Positions 8,146 through 16,722 of a stretch of DNA of 64,000 bases are shown one piece after another. Under the pieces are notes generated by a model. The model searched no databases, was not told the origin of the DNA, and saw nothing but the letters and a program-made list of their open reading frames with translations. Position 1 is the first letter of the stretch; each line of letters begins with the position of its first letter. This DNA comes from Candidatus Aminicenantota bacterium (lineage in GTDB: Bacteria; Acidobacteriota; Aminicenantia; Aminicenantales; Saccharicenantaceae). The translations under genes and the position numbers were made by a program. The stretch is from NCBI GenBank assembly GCA_014360005.1, contig JACIYI010000007.1:98204-162203 (forward strand). The letters are read 5' to 3'.

Positions 8146-9888
8146 ATGAGGAAACGAGCAACTGTCAAGAATCAACGCTGGTACCTGCCGGCGCTGGTTG
8201 TCCTGCTGGCCGTCCTGAGCCTTTTCTATTTTAAGGGACGAGCAGAAAAAACCGACCCCGGGCTGGAAGTAGTCCGGCCGGATGACAACTGCACTTCAAT
8301 CCTGGTCGGCCGGCTGGCTTCGGCCGATGGCTCGACCATGACCACCCATACCTGCGATTGCGGCCTGTGCGACTGGACCTGGCGCCATGTGCCGGGAGCC
8401 CGGCACAAAGCTGGGGAGATGAGAAAAATCTACCATATCTCTCAGTTCAAGACCTGGCCCCCGAGCGAAGGCCTGAAATGGGATCTGTACAAAAAGGATT
8501 TTACCGGCCTGGAAATTCCTGAAGTTCCCTATACCTATGCCTACCATCACGGGATGTTCGGCTACATCAACGAGAAGCAGGTGGCCATCGGCGAATCAAC
8601 CATCGGCAACGTCCGCAAGCTAAACAATCCCACGCCCGCCCCGGCTTTTGACATCACTATGCTGACCATCATCGCCATGGAAAGAGCTAGCACCGCCAGG
8701 GAAGCCATCAAAATCATGGGCGAGCTGGCCGAGAAATACGGCTACGGTTTTCATGACAATGGCGAGATGCTGGCGGTGGCAGATCCCAAGGAAGTCTGGA
8801 TTTTTGAAATCATGCCGGTCGGCCCGCTCTGGACTCCGCAGAGCGGAAAACCCGGCGCCGTCTGGTGCGCCCAGAGGGTGCCCGATGACCACGTTAGCGT
8901 CTGTCCCAACGAATCCAGAATCGGCGAGATTGACCTGAACAACCCTGATTATTTCATGGCCTCGGCTCATGTCGTTTCCTTCGCCATAGAAAACGGGCTG
9001 TATGACCCGAACCGCGGTCAACCCTTCAACTGGAAAAAAGCTTATTCCCCGGTAACCCAAAGCGCCACCAGTTCCAATGGACGCTATCAGAGGCTCTGGC
9101 GCTTTTTTGACCTGGTAGCTCCTTCCCTGAAGCTTTCTCCCAGCACCCCGAACATGGACCTGCCCTTCTCGGTCAAGCCCGACCGGAAAATTTCTGTAGC
9201 CGATGTCATCAACTTCACCCGCGACCGCAGCTATGGCACCCCTTTTGACCCGGTCAAAGGTCTGCGGGGCGGACCTTTCAAGAACCCCAACTATTACCGT
9301 CAGACCAGGACCATCTGCGACAGCCGGGCTGAATATTCCACGGTCACCCAGTGCCGGGACTGGCTGCCCGACCCTATCGGCGGAATCGTCTGGATTTCCT
9401 TCGGTTCTCAGGACACTGCCTGCTATATGCCCTTTTATGCCGGAGTGAGCGAATTGCCACGGTCCTTTTCTATCGGCGACCACTGGGTCTTCAACCGGGA
9501 TTCGGCCCGCTGGGCTTTTGACTACGTCGACTTTCATGTCCAGGTCATCTACTCTGAAGCCATCAAAGACGTGGAACAGGCGCTACTAAAATACGAAAAG
9601 CCGGTCATCGACCAGATCCCGGAAATTGACCGGAAGGCCGCTGAGTTGTATAAAAAGAATCCCCGGGAAGCCCTGAAATTTCTGACTGGCTTCTGCCTGA
9701 ATAATGCCCAGAATGTGGTGAAGGCCTGGTGGGACCTGGGCGACCAGTTGCTGGTTAAATACAACCACCTCTACCTCTATAACGTGGAAAAGAGAACTTA
9801 CCAGCGTCGTTTCCCCACCTATCCCGACCTCTGGCAAAAAGCAGTCAGGGCTTTTGATGTGCTTCTCGAATCTGAAGAGAAAAAATAA
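8146..9888 (+). CDS. C69-family dipeptidase (exported), copy 2
   Basis: This 580-residue tandem paralogue of the preceding gene is separated from it by 34 bases. A TTG codon at 8134 is in frame, but GGAGG at 8136-8140 sits five bases before ATG 8146, which is the better start. Residues about 14-29 form a membrane signal. The mature start is DDNCTSILVGRLASADGS, with Cys49 as the predicted nucleophile, followed by HTCDCGLCDWTW, which adds one more cysteine than copy 1. The body is collinear with copy 1, including a shared block near IMPVGPLWTP. It is probably a periplasmic peptidase cotranscribed with copy 1 and the DUF6305-like gene. Differences in specificity between the copies cannot be judged by eye. 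Confidence 0.85.
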   Translation: MRKRATVKNQRWYLPALVVLLAVLSLFYFKGRAEKTDPGLEVVRPDDNCTSILVGRLASADGSTMTTHTCDCGLCDWTWRHVPGARHKAGEMRKIYHISQFKTWPPSEGLKWDLYKKDFTGLEIPEVPYTYAYHHGMFGYINEKQVAIGESTIGNVRKLNNPTPAPAFDITMLTIIAMERASTAREAIKIMGELAEKYGYGFHDNGEMLAVADPKEVWIFEIMPVGPLWTPQSGKPGAVWCAQRVPDDHVSVCPNESRIGEIDLNNPDYFMASAHVVSFAIENGLYDPNRGQPFNWKKAYSPVTQSATSSNGRYQRLWRFFDLVAPSLKLSPSTPNMDLPFSVKPDRKISVADVINFTRDRSYGTPFDPVKGLRGGPFKNPNYYRQTRTICDSRAEYSTVTQCRDWLPDPIGGIVWISFGSQDTACYMPFYAGVSELPRSFSIGDHWVFNRDSARWAFDYVDFHVQVIYSEAIKDVEQALLKYEKPVIDQIPEIDRKAAELYKKNPREALKFLTGFCLNNAQNVVKAWWDLGDQLLVKYNHLYLYNVEKRTYQRRFPTYPDLWQKAVRAFDVLLESEEKK

Positions 9889-9900
9889 CTGGAGGATACC

Positions 9901-10554
9901 ATGAAAAAAATAAATCTCTGGTTAACCGTAATAGCGGTTCTGATGCTGGCCGCGGGCTGGTGGCTGTTCGCTCAGACGGTGCCCAAGGCCAGCCTGCCGG
10001 TGCTGACCACCTCTGCCGGTCAGAGCCCGGATGTCACCACTATCAACATCATCATGGAAGAAGCCGGACTGGGCTATGATTACTGTGATGTTCCCACGCC
10101 TGAAATCCTGGCCGAGGGGGTCGGCCTGGGTGACCGGGAGTCCGAGCCCGGCTTTCATGCCGAAGTCCATACCGACCTGACCAAATTCAAGAAGGGTACA
10201 CCCTACCGGACAGTGATTATGGCTATTGGAGCCAGCCTTAAAGGCATGGGCGCTTCCGGGTTGACGGTTGAAGCCGAGGAAGCCCGCCTGAAGAAGGTTA
10301 TCGATTATTGCCAGGCTAATCAGATTTTCATCATCGCCGTCCACCTCGGTGGCGAGTCCAAGCGCGGAGCCCCGGGCAGTGATAATGAAAGGATGATAGA
10401 GGCCGTGGCCCCCCGGGCCAACCTGCTTATCGTTACCCGGGATGGAAACAAGGATGGCCGTTTCAGCCAGATTGCCACCCGGAAGAATATTCCTCTGCTG
10501 GAAGTGAATTATGCCCTGGAGATAGTGGACCTGCTAAAAAAGGTTTTCCAGTAG
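9901..10554 (+). CDS. DUF6305-like exported protein
   Basis: This 217-residue protein has an N-terminal membrane signal (residues 6-25) and starts 12 bases after the second C69 gene with a good Shine-Dalgarno sequence (GGAGG), so translational linkage is likely. The mature part begins LPVLTTSAGQSPD and alternates strands and helices like a small Rossmann or binding-protein fold. Motifs include VIMAIGASLKGMGASG, IIAVHLGGESKRGAPGSDNE and LLIVTRDGNKDGRF. I believe it matches the uncharacterised DUF6305 family, from memory and unconfirmed. A role in handling C69 products, for example peptide or ligand binding, is only an inference from the gene order. Confidence 0.6.
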   Translation: MKKINLWLTVIAVLMLAAGWWLFAQTVPKASLPVLTTSAGQSPDVTTINIIMEEAGLGYDYCDVPTPEILAEGVGLGDRESEPGFHAEVHTDLTKFKKGTPYRTVIMAIGASLKGMGASGLTVEAEEARLKKVIDYCQANQIFIIAVHLGGESKRGAPGSDNERMIEAVAPRANLLIVTRDGNKDGRFSQIATRKNIPLLEVNYALEIVDLLKKVFQ

Positions 10555-10593
10555 CAGAATGAAGGGTCGGAACCCAGAAAAGTCGGCTTTATT

Positions 10594-11115
10594 TTAAACG
10601 AGATTGGATTGCAGTTTTTTCTGGGCTTTCTGCAGCAGCTCGTCCCCTTCCCGGATCAGGTCGTTGAGCCGGGCTATGGCCAAGCGGCATTTAAGGTTTT
10701 CCATTTTCCTCTTGCCCTTACCCTGGTGCTCAAAATACTTTTGCAGGTATGATTCCAGCTCGTCAGCCGAAAACAACCGCGGCAGGCAGGCATCCGAAAG
10801 GAGAAGCCTTTTTATCTCTTCATAGTCAACCTTTTCACCCAGAGCCAGCTTGAGGTCGCGGGCCGTTTCTTCCCGCCAATTGGCATATTCGGGTGTGGAA
10901 TACGGAGGCAAAGGGCCGAGCAACTTCCTGGCCTCTTTCATCACCTCTTCAAAAAATAATTTTCCTTCTTTCAACAAGCTTTTGGCCCGATAATATTCAG
11001 GACTGGAGGCCGGGGTCTGGTCTTCAAGATAGATCCGGAAAAGGCTCACCGATTGGACCAGGGCTTCATAGGCTGACCTGAGCTTGACCTCAAAATTAAA
11101 ATCCATAGGTTTCAT
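10594..11115 (-). CDS. Hypothetical helical cytoplasmic protein
   Basis: The 173-residue protein is rich in Leu, Lys and Glu and reads as several amphipathic helices, with no signal, membrane segment or cysteine cluster. I do not recognise a family. A longer frame starts at 11157, but AAGGAGGGTAGG ends directly before ATG 11115, which fixes the start there. The gene follows the serine hydrolase operon with its start 70 bases below the hydrolase stop, and converges on the DUF6305-like gene with a 39-base gap holding no clear terminator. Charged helices suggest a protein-binding or dimeric role, which is a guess. Confidence 0.6.
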   Translation of the reverse strand: MKPMDFNFEVKLRSAYEALVQSVSLFRIYLEDQTPASSPEYYRAKSLLKEGKLFFEEVMKEARKLLGPLPPYSTPEYANWREETARDLKLALGEKVDYEEIKRLLLSDACLPRLFSADELESYLQKYFEHQGKGKRKMENLKCRLAIARLNDLIREGDELLQKAQKKLQSNLV

Positions 11116-11185
11116 CCTACCCTCCTTAAGGGGTCGAGCTACATTCCAGCATAACAATTTTTTGCTTCATTTTCAAAATTGAAAA

Positions 11186-12394
11186 TTATTTTTTGATGAT
11201 GGAAGCGGCCACCACGTTAGCCACCTTGCTGCGCAGGCTAATGATTTCACCCTTATCATCAGGATGAACCCGGTTAGTTAAGAAAATAACCGCCGTGGCC
11301 GTTTCCGGGTCAATCCAGATGGAAGTTCCGGTGTAGCCGGAATGCCCGTATGAAGTCCAGCCGAACAGGTCACCGCGGACAGTGGCGTAATCAGAATCCA
11401 GGTCCCAGCCAAAACCGCGGCCGGCAAATTTCAGGTGGGGGAAAATTTCGGTCATCCGGTCCACCGCCAGGGGGCTCAGGATTCTTACTCCCCGGTAAAC
11501 ACCATGGTTAAGCATCATCTGAGCGAAAATGGCCAGGTCATCGGCAGTGGAAAACAGGCCAGCGTTGCCGGATATCCCTCCCTGAAGACGAGCCAGAGGG
11601 TCATGCACAACTCCCCTGAGGGGTTGGCCTTCGATGACTTCGGTTGGCACGCAGCGGCTTCGGACTTCAGGTGGCGGGTTGAAAAAAGTTGAGCTCATTC
11701 CCAGCGGCTGGAAGATATTTTTTCTGGAAAACTCGGCCAGATCCTGGCCAGAGACCAGCTTGATGATATGGGCCAGGATGATGTAATTCAGACAGCTGTA
11801 GACAAATTTCTCTCCTGGCCTGTATTCTTTACGGATAGCAGCGATCTGCTTTACTAGGACCTCAGTCGGACAGGGGTCGCCGTAGCGGGCGGCTACTTCT
11901 TTGGGGTCGGTATAGGGTGGCAGGCCTGAAGTGTGGGTAAGCAGGTGAAATAATCTGACTTCTTCGCCCGGTATACCCTTTTCCTCAATGTAGGGAACGA
12001 ATTCTGGAATATAGGTTTTCACCCTTTCCCAGAGCCTGAGCTCTCCCCTTTCTACCAGAATCATAATGGAAGTAGCAGTGGCAATGGGCTTGGTCAGCGA
12101 GGCCAGGTCAAAAATCATATCCAGCTTCATAGGGGCTGGCTCTGGCACCAGCTGGCTGTGGCCGTAAGCCTTTCGCCAGACAACTTTTCCCTGCCTGGTT
12201 ACCAGCAGAACCCCCCCGGGGAAATCTTTCCGTTCCAGGGCTCCGGCTATAATCTCGTCCAGTAGGGACAGTCTTCTGGAGTCCAGACCCGCTTCTTCCG
12301 GCCGGGCCAGCGGTAACCGAACTTGGGCCGGGGCCAGGTTACAGGCCAGCATCACCAGGGCCAGGGTCAAAAGAAAAAAAGTCCTTCTCTTCAT
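11186..12394 (-). CDS. Beta-lactamase-fold serine hydrolase (class C / esterase-like), exported
   Basis: This 402-residue protein has a signal peptide (about 1-24; a Cys at 18 lies in a poor lipobox). The catalytic SxxK motif is Ser99-Leu-Thr-Lys102 in DLASLTKP. The second motif is YSCLN at 199-203, where Cys occupies the position that is Asn in classical YxN enzymes and often Asp in esterase relatives. HTSGLP near 154-159 and GHSGYTGTS near the C-terminus are also typical. Family members include beta-lactamases, DD-peptidases and esterases or amidases. Expression with a CBM9-like protein suggests a surface role in polymer or peptide turnover. Antibiotic resistance should not be assumed. It starts 11 bases after the previous gene of the operon. 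Confidence 0.8.
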   Translation of the reverse strand: MKRRTFFLLTLALVMLACNLAPAQVRLPLARPEEAGLDSRRLSLLDEIIAGALERKDFPGGVLLVTRQGKVVWRKAYGHSQLVPEPAPMKLDMIFDLASLTKPIATATSIMILVERGELRLWERVKTYIPEFVPYIEEKGIPGEEVRLFHLLTHTSGLPPYTDPKEVAARYGDPCPTEVLVKQIAAIRKEYRPGEKFVYSCLNYIILAHIIKLVSGQDLAEFSRKNIFQPLGMSSTFFNPPPEVRSRCVPTEVIEGQPLRGVVHDPLARLQGGISGNAGLFSTADDLAIFAQMMLNHGVYRGVRILSPLAVDRMTEIFPHLKFAGRGFGWDLDSDYATVRGDLFGWTSYGHSGYTGTSIWIDPETATAVIFLTNRVHPDDKGEIISLRSKVANVVAASIIKK

Positions 12395-12405
12395 CGCAGC
12401 CTCCC

Positions 12406-13530
12406 TCAGCGGGCTTCGGTCTTCCAGACCAGCCCATCCTGCCTTATGTGCAATTTTTCACCCTTTTTACCGGTGTAGATGGCTTCAAACAGGTTGGGGG
12501 TGGCCTGGACCTGCGGTGGATAATCCCAGCCTCTGACTTTCAGGGTTTTGTCCCGGGCCAGCTTAAGCTCTTCCAGGCTGAGGGCAAATCGACCATTCTG
12601 CATGAAAAAATCCCGCTGCCGGTAATAAATCAGACGCAGGGCCCACCGGACCTCCGCTTCGGGGTCTTCCTCACAATATTCCCGGGCCTTCCCGGCTTCA
12701 GTTGAAGTAAACTGGACGTAGCCCCACATCTCCGGGTAGTGGATGTTGATCAGGCCCTGCGGGGCCCAGGTCCAGTTGTCTTCAGGAAGAACCCGCCCGC
12801 TGGTTTTATCTTTCATTTTGACATAGGCGCCATCTTCCACTACCGTCCTGTATTCAACCCGGGAGAAATTAATTCGCCAGCGGTCGCCGCTCTCGGGCTT
12901 TTTCTTAAAAGGTGCAGCTTCCTTCAGCACCTCCCAGGGGATGGCAATTTCCACCGACCAGCCGCGGTCTTTGTCGGCAGGATTATTGATGGTCCCGTCA
13001 ACTCTAACCGCCGTTTTCAGTCCCTGGATATCCCAGGAGTGAATGGCCGGACCGTCATCCCGGTACGGTTTAACCAGGAATAGGTCCCAGACCGTGTTCA
13101 GGGCATTGATTTCCAGCTCATAATAATTGTGAGTATCGCCGTCAGGGTCGATGAAGACTTCAAAGTCGTTGTCCTGATAAATTATGGAATCCCGGGCAGT
13201 AAGAGTGGCCCAGACGTGTGGCTCTTCCAGCTCTGCCCCGATGTAAAAATACTCATCATCCCAGAGCATCTTGACCCTCGTCTTATACCTTGGCCGGGGA
13301 TGGTTTTTGCCAGAGATATCCAGAAAATCTTCCGACCAGTAAACCTTTTTCCAAGATTTCTCCACCAGCCGGCCGTCGATGAGTATCGGGTCAGCCGTTC
13401 GGTGACACATATAATAGCGCAGGACCGGTTTGATTTTTGGGACTTCCACTTTATAAAGTTCAGAAAACAGGGGCGGACCGGCCAGGTAGATGAGACTAAG
13501 GACCAGGATATGAGCAACCATCTTTTTCAT
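12406..13530 (-). CDS. Exported protein with CBM9-like domain
   Basis: The product has 374 residues. A start at 13560 would overlap the upstream gene, while GGAGGTAAAAGGCTA precedes ATG 13530, giving a seven-base gap to the previous stop. Residues about 1-20 form a signal peptide. Residues about 45-250 match the carbohydrate-binding CBM9-like sandwich, with ILIDGRLVEKSWKK, VKMLWDDEYFYIGAELEEP, DNDFEVFIDPDGDTHNYYELEINA and WSVEIAIPW in the usual order. The C-terminal 90 residues are helical and Arg/Glu-rich, without a recognised domain. CBM9-like proteins of this type in peptide- and polymer-degrading bacteria usually bind surface sugars. No catalytic site is visible. Confidence 0.75.
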   Translation of the reverse strand: MKKMVAHILVLSLIYLAGPPLFSELYKVEVPKIKPVLRYYMCHRTADPILIDGRLVEKSWKKVYWSEDFLDISGKNHPRPRYKTRVKMLWDDEYFYIGAELEEPHVWATLTARDSIIYQDNDFEVFIDPDGDTHNYYELEINALNTVWDLFLVKPYRDDGPAIHSWDIQGLKTAVRVDGTINNPADKDRGWSVEIAIPWEVLKEAAPFKKKPESGDRWRINFSRVEYRTVVEDGAYVKMKDKTSGRVLPEDNWTWAPQGLINIHYPEMWGYVQFTSTEAGKAREYCEEDPEAEVRWALRLIYYRQRDFFMQNGRFALSLEELKLARDKTLKVRGWDYPPQVQATPNLFEAIYTGKKGEKLHIRQDGLVWKTEAR

Positions 13531-13537
13531 TAGCCTT

Positions 13538-14080
13538 TTACCTCCGTTCAGGATTTTCAATATCGATTTTCATTTCCAGAAAGATGAGTTTCTGGCCGCA
13601 CCATTCCAAGAATTTTAAGAAATCCTCTCTGGAAATCTGCACGGTGGAAGTATTGACGTTGGGATGGAAATTGAGCCTGGTTTCAGTCATCAGGTCCCGG
13701 TCCACCACCACCCTGACTTCCCTGGCCGCCGGGTGGATCAGGCCGAAGGGTGAGACCGCACCTGCCTTCAGTCCCAGAAACCGCTGCAACCGTTCCGGGG
13801 AAGCAAAACTCAGCCGGTCCTCGGCCAGGGCTTGAGTCAACCATTTCAGGTCTATCTTTTTTTCTCCCCTGACCAGCACCAGATAATGGCGGTTGCCCCG
13901 GTAATTCCTGATGAACAGATTCTTGCAATGGGCTCCGCCCCGATCTTTCCAGTAAAGGCTTGATTCCTCCATGGTGAAGACGGGCGGATGCTCAAACCTT
14001 TGCCACTTGATTCCCAGGCGGTCGAGAGTCTCCAGCACCTCTTTTTCTTCCGGGCTCAACTTCTCACTCCTGAGCAACAT
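13538..14080 (-). CDS. YbaK/ProX-type aminoacyl-tRNA deacylase (PrdX-like)
   Basis: This 180-residue cytoplasmic protein matches the free-standing editing domains that hydrolyse mischarged tRNA(Pro), such as Ala- or Cys-tRNA(Pro). Visible motifs are HPPVFTMEE, GAHCKNLFIR with Lys53 as the conserved lysine, LGLKAGAVSPFGL around 105-117 and FHPNVNTSTVQIS near 140-152. These are in the same order as in PrdX/ProXp-ala. It is first in a four-gene minus-strand run and is divergent from the OYE-type gene. A TAAAAT -10 ends ten bases before the ATG and no Shine-Dalgarno sequence is obvious. Whether it removes Ala, Cys or another residue cannot be settled by eye. Confidence 0.85.
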   Translation of the reverse strand: MLLRSEKLSPEEKEVLETLDRLGIKWQRFEHPPVFTMEESSLYWKDRGGAHCKNLFIRNYRGNRHYLVLVRGEKKIDLKWLTQALAEDRLSFASPERLQRFLGLKAGAVSPFGLIHPAAREVRVVVDRDLMTETRLNFHPNVNTSTVQISREDFLKFLEWCGQKLIFLEMKIDIENPERR

Positions 14081-14090
14081 TCACCCGCCT

Positions 14091-14118
14091 ATTTTACTCA
14101 AAGCTGAAAAACTTTAAA
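14091..14118 (-). promoter_or_regulatory. Predicted promoter of the tRNA-deacylase operon
   Basis: On the minus strand, TTTAAA (14118-14113), a 16-base spacer and TAAAAT (14096-14091). Transcription would start within a few bases of ATG 14080. The palindromic TTTAAA is also the best -35 candidate for the plus-strand gene. Confidence 0.35.
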
Positions 14119-14141
14119 GCTATCCGGTCTTTTCGTATAAT
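14113..14141 (+). promoter_or_regulatory. Predicted promoter of the OYE-type gene
   Basis: TTTAAA at 14113-14118, a 17-base spacer and a perfect TATAAT at 14136-14141, 20 bases before ATG 14162. The leader would be about 14 bases and lacks a clear Shine-Dalgarno sequence. Confidence 0.45.
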
Positions 14142-14161
14142 TCTTTTGATTTGATAGAAAG

Positions 14162-15250
14162 ATGACTTCCTGTTTATTTACATCCATCAATATCGGCCGA
14201 TTGAGGCTTATTAACAGGTTCGTTCGCTCAGCTACCCATGATTACCTGGCCGATGACCAGCAGGGCTTTATCCGCCCGGCTCAACTGGAGCTCTACCGGC
14301 ATCTGGCTGAAGGCGAGATCGGGCTTATCATCACCGGGCATGCCTATGTTCACCCTTCGGGCAAGGCCAGCCCTCGTCAGATAGCAGTCGATGATGACCG
14401 CAAAATTCCTGGTCTGGCCAGACTGGCTGAAGCTGTCCACCAGAGCAGCCGCGGCTCCCTGGTTTTTATGCAGATTTCACATGCCGGACGTCAGACCAGT
14501 CCGGCTCTATGCGGCCAGCAACCCCTGGCTCCATCCGCCGTTTATGACCCAGTTTCCAGAGTTCTGCCCCGGGAACTGACGGTGGAAGAAATCTACCAGG
14601 TGATTGAGTGGTTTGTAAAAGCCGCAGGCCGGGCCAGGCAGGCTGGTTTTGACGGAGTTCAGCTTCATGCCGGGCATGGTTACCTGCTGAGCAGCTTTAT
14701 TTCACCCCATACCAACCGCCGCCTCGATGACTGGGGAGGAAGCTCCGAAAACCGGTCCCGCATCATCAGAGAAATAATAGCCGGTATCCGTCAGACCTGC
14801 GGTCCTGAATTTCCGCTAATAATCAAGATGAACGCCACCGACCATCTGCCCGGAGGCCTTACCCTGGAAGAAGCCGCGAACATCGCCATTTCTCTGGAAC
14901 AGGCCGGACTTCAGGCCATAGAAATCAGCGGGGGCATGAATGAAGCCGGACTGGGATCAGTCTGGCCTGGTTTGAGAGCCGAAGAAGAAGAGGGCTATTT
15001 TGTCCCTCTGGCCGCTTCCATCAAGAAAATCTTGAAAATCCCGGTCATCGGCCTGGGTGGCATCCGGACTTATCGGGTGGCAGAGAAACTGGTGGCCAGT
15101 GGCCAGGTCGATTTAATCTCCATGAGTCGCCCCTTTATCAACCATCCCGGCCTGGTAAAAGATTTCAGGACCCGGCATCTGGAAAAATCGCCCTGTCTTT
15201 CCTGCAACAAGTGCTTTAATCCCAGGGGTATAAGCTGCCGGCAAAAATAG
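14162..15250 (+). CDS. NADH:flavin oxidoreductase, Old Yellow Enzyme family, with C-terminal Cys cluster
   Basis: This 362-residue protein is a single FMN-binding TIM barrel. It shows INRFVRSATHDYLAD at the start, FMQISHAGRQT near 103-113, QLHAGHGYLLSSFISP near 167-182, and the family signature DDWGGSSENR. C-terminal to the barrel, CLSCNKCF plus a later Cys (345, 348, 351, 359) resembles the 4Fe-4S site of 2,4-dienoyl-CoA-reductase-type relatives, but the protein ends there and lacks their second FAD/NAD(P) domain. The spacing (x2, x2, x7) also differs from the usual x2, x3, about x11. The likely role is reduction of an enone or related compound in the cytoplasm; substrate unknown. Confidence 0.8.
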   Translation: MTSCLFTSINIGRLRLINRFVRSATHDYLADDQQGFIRPAQLELYRHLAEGEIGLIITGHAYVHPSGKASPRQIAVDDDRKIPGLARLAEAVHQSSRGSLVFMQISHAGRQTSPALCGQQPLAPSAVYDPVSRVLPRELTVEEIYQVIEWFVKAAGRARQAGFDGVQLHAGHGYLLSSFISPHTNRRLDDWGGSSENRSRIIREIIAGIRQTCGPEFPLIIKMNATDHLPGGLTLEEAANIAISLEQAGLQAIEISGGMNEAGLGSVWPGLRAEEEEGYFVPLAASIKKILKIPVIGLGGIRTYRVAEKLVASGQVDLISMSRPFINHPGLVKDFRTRHLEKSPCLSCNKCFNPRGISCRQK

Positions 15251-15419
15251 AACCGGGACCCGCCCGCTGAAATGATAGCAATACCTGCTTCATCAAGGGT
15301 TTATCATTCCTGCCAATTATTGCTTCAGATTGGGCAGCCACCTCAGGGTGTGGTCAGATTTTTTTAAATTTATTTGAATTTTTGCCAGAAATTTTATAAA
15401 AATATCTCTTATTACTCCA

Positions 15420-16694
15420 ATGCCTGATCCTGATATTATTTTAAGTCTTTTTAATAGAATCCGCAGTCGCTTTCCAACCTTCTCCCTCGAAAGTGAGGGC
15501 CGGAAGCGTCTTTACTTGAACAGCGGGGCCGGCAGTCTGATGGTTGACAATTGCCTGCAGGCAATTAATTCTTACGCTGTCTCTCTACCTCCCATGCCGG
15601 GACAGATAACTCCAGCTGAAAAACAAACTTTTGAATTCCAGCAGCAGGTCAGGCAGCTGGTGGCTGATTTTATCGGAGCCTCGAGACCACAGGAAATTTC
15701 TTTCCATTTCTCCACCACCGCCGCTCTCTTCAACCTGGCTTTTGCCCTCCGCTCCCTCTTCAGACCGGGGAAGAACCTGGTGGTGACCGATATGGACCAC
15801 TTTGCCAATATCTCACCCTGGGAAAACCTGGGCCTGGCCCAGGGTGCAGAAATCAGGCGGGTCAGGCTCACTCCGGAACTGATGCTGGACCGGACCGACC
15901 TGCTGGACAAAGTGGACAAAGATACGGTGCTGGTGGCTCTGACCGGAGCTTCCAATGCCCTGGGAACCATCCTGCCCCTGACCGACCTGATCTCAGACCT
16001 CAAGCAAAAATCAGACGCCCTGGTAGTGGTTGATGCCGTCCATCTGGCCCCCCATGTCCCTATTGATGTTAGGGAATTAGGTTGCGATTTTCTGGCCTTC
16101 TCCGGGTATAAAACATTCGGTCCAATGCTCGGGCTCCTCTACAGCCGACAGGAAACGCGGGACCGGTTATCTCCATACCGGGTCGAAACCAACCAGGAGG
16201 CTATGCCCTATTGCTGGGAACAGGGCATGCTGCCCAACCTGAATCTGGCCGGCCTCAAAGGAGCCTTAGATTACCTGCTGGAACTGGGAAAGGCAGCGCA
16301 TCCCCGGGAGTCTTCGGCCCCGACCCGAAAAATTTTTCGACTGACTCTGGAAGCTATAAAAAAATACGAACAAAACCTGAGCCTCTATTTCCTGGAGAGA
16401 TGGAAAAAATTCCAATCTCCTCGGTTAAGATTTTATGGAATCGAAAACCCGGCCCGGGTGACTTTCCGAACGCCGACCTTTGCCCTGGAAGTGGCCGGGT
16501 TAACTCCAGCCGAGCTGAAGAAGCTTTTCTGGGAAAGGGCCGGAATTATCATTGCCGATGGCAACCATTATTCGGCGGTCGTGGTCAGGCACTTAAAGAA
16601 AAACGCCCTCAACCGGGTCAGCCTGGCCCACTATGACGGCCCCGATTCCCTTGACCTGTTCTTTGATTGTCTGGAAAACATTTTGTCTCATTAA
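15420..16694 (+). CDS. Class V aminotransferase / cysteine desulfurase-like PLP enzyme
   Basis: This 424-residue protein shows the fold-type I PLP pattern: NLAFALRSLFRPG, then VALTGASNALGTILPL, then VVDAVHLAPHVPIDV with the PLP-stacking region, and FSGYKTFGPMLGLLY with Lys231 as the Schiff-base lysine. It belongs to the CsdA/NifS-like superfamily, closest in feel to the VC1184-type subfamily with no fixed role. No IscU, SufU or SufE scaffold is nearby, so iron-sulfur assembly is not supported; amino-acid side-chain elimination or transamination is also possible. ATG 15420 lacks a Shine-Dalgarno sequence. A TATAAA box at 15395-15400 lies 20 bases upstream. Confidence 0.75.
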   Translation: MPDPDIILSLFNRIRSRFPTFSLESEGRKRLYLNSGAGSLMVDNCLQAINSYAVSLPPMPGQITPAEKQTFEFQQQVRQLVADFIGASRPQEISFHFSTTAALFNLAFALRSLFRPGKNLVVTDMDHFANISPWENLGLAQGAEIRRVRLTPELMLDRTDLLDKVDKDTVLVALTGASNALGTILPLTDLISDLKQKSDALVVVDAVHLAPHVPIDVRELGCDFLAFSGYKTFGPMLGLLYSRQETRDRLSPYRVETNQEAMPYCWEQGMLPNLNLAGLKGALDYLLELGKAAHPRESSAPTRKIFRLTLEAIKKYEQNLSLYFLERWKKFQSPRLRFYGIENPARVTFRTPTFALEVAGLTPAELKKLFWERAGIIIADGNHYSAVVVRHLKKNALNRVSLAHYDGPDSLDLFFDCLENILSH

Positions 16695-16722
16695 ATCAAA
16701 ACGTCATCATAAGGAGTAAGAA

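Noticed and set aside
8620..9537. A 305-codon minus-strand open frame
   Set aside because: Antisense to the second C69 gene, with no recognisable features; a shadow of GC-rich coding sequence.
11186..12394. Beta-lactamase conferring antibiotic resistance
   Set aside because: The fold is shared by many esterases and peptidases, and the second motif has Cys at the usual Asn/Asp position; nothing in the context supports resistance.
15277..15318. Weak inverted repeat AATGATA / TATCATT after the OYE gene as a terminator
   Set aside because: Seven base pairs with a long loop, AT-rich and no T-run directly after it.
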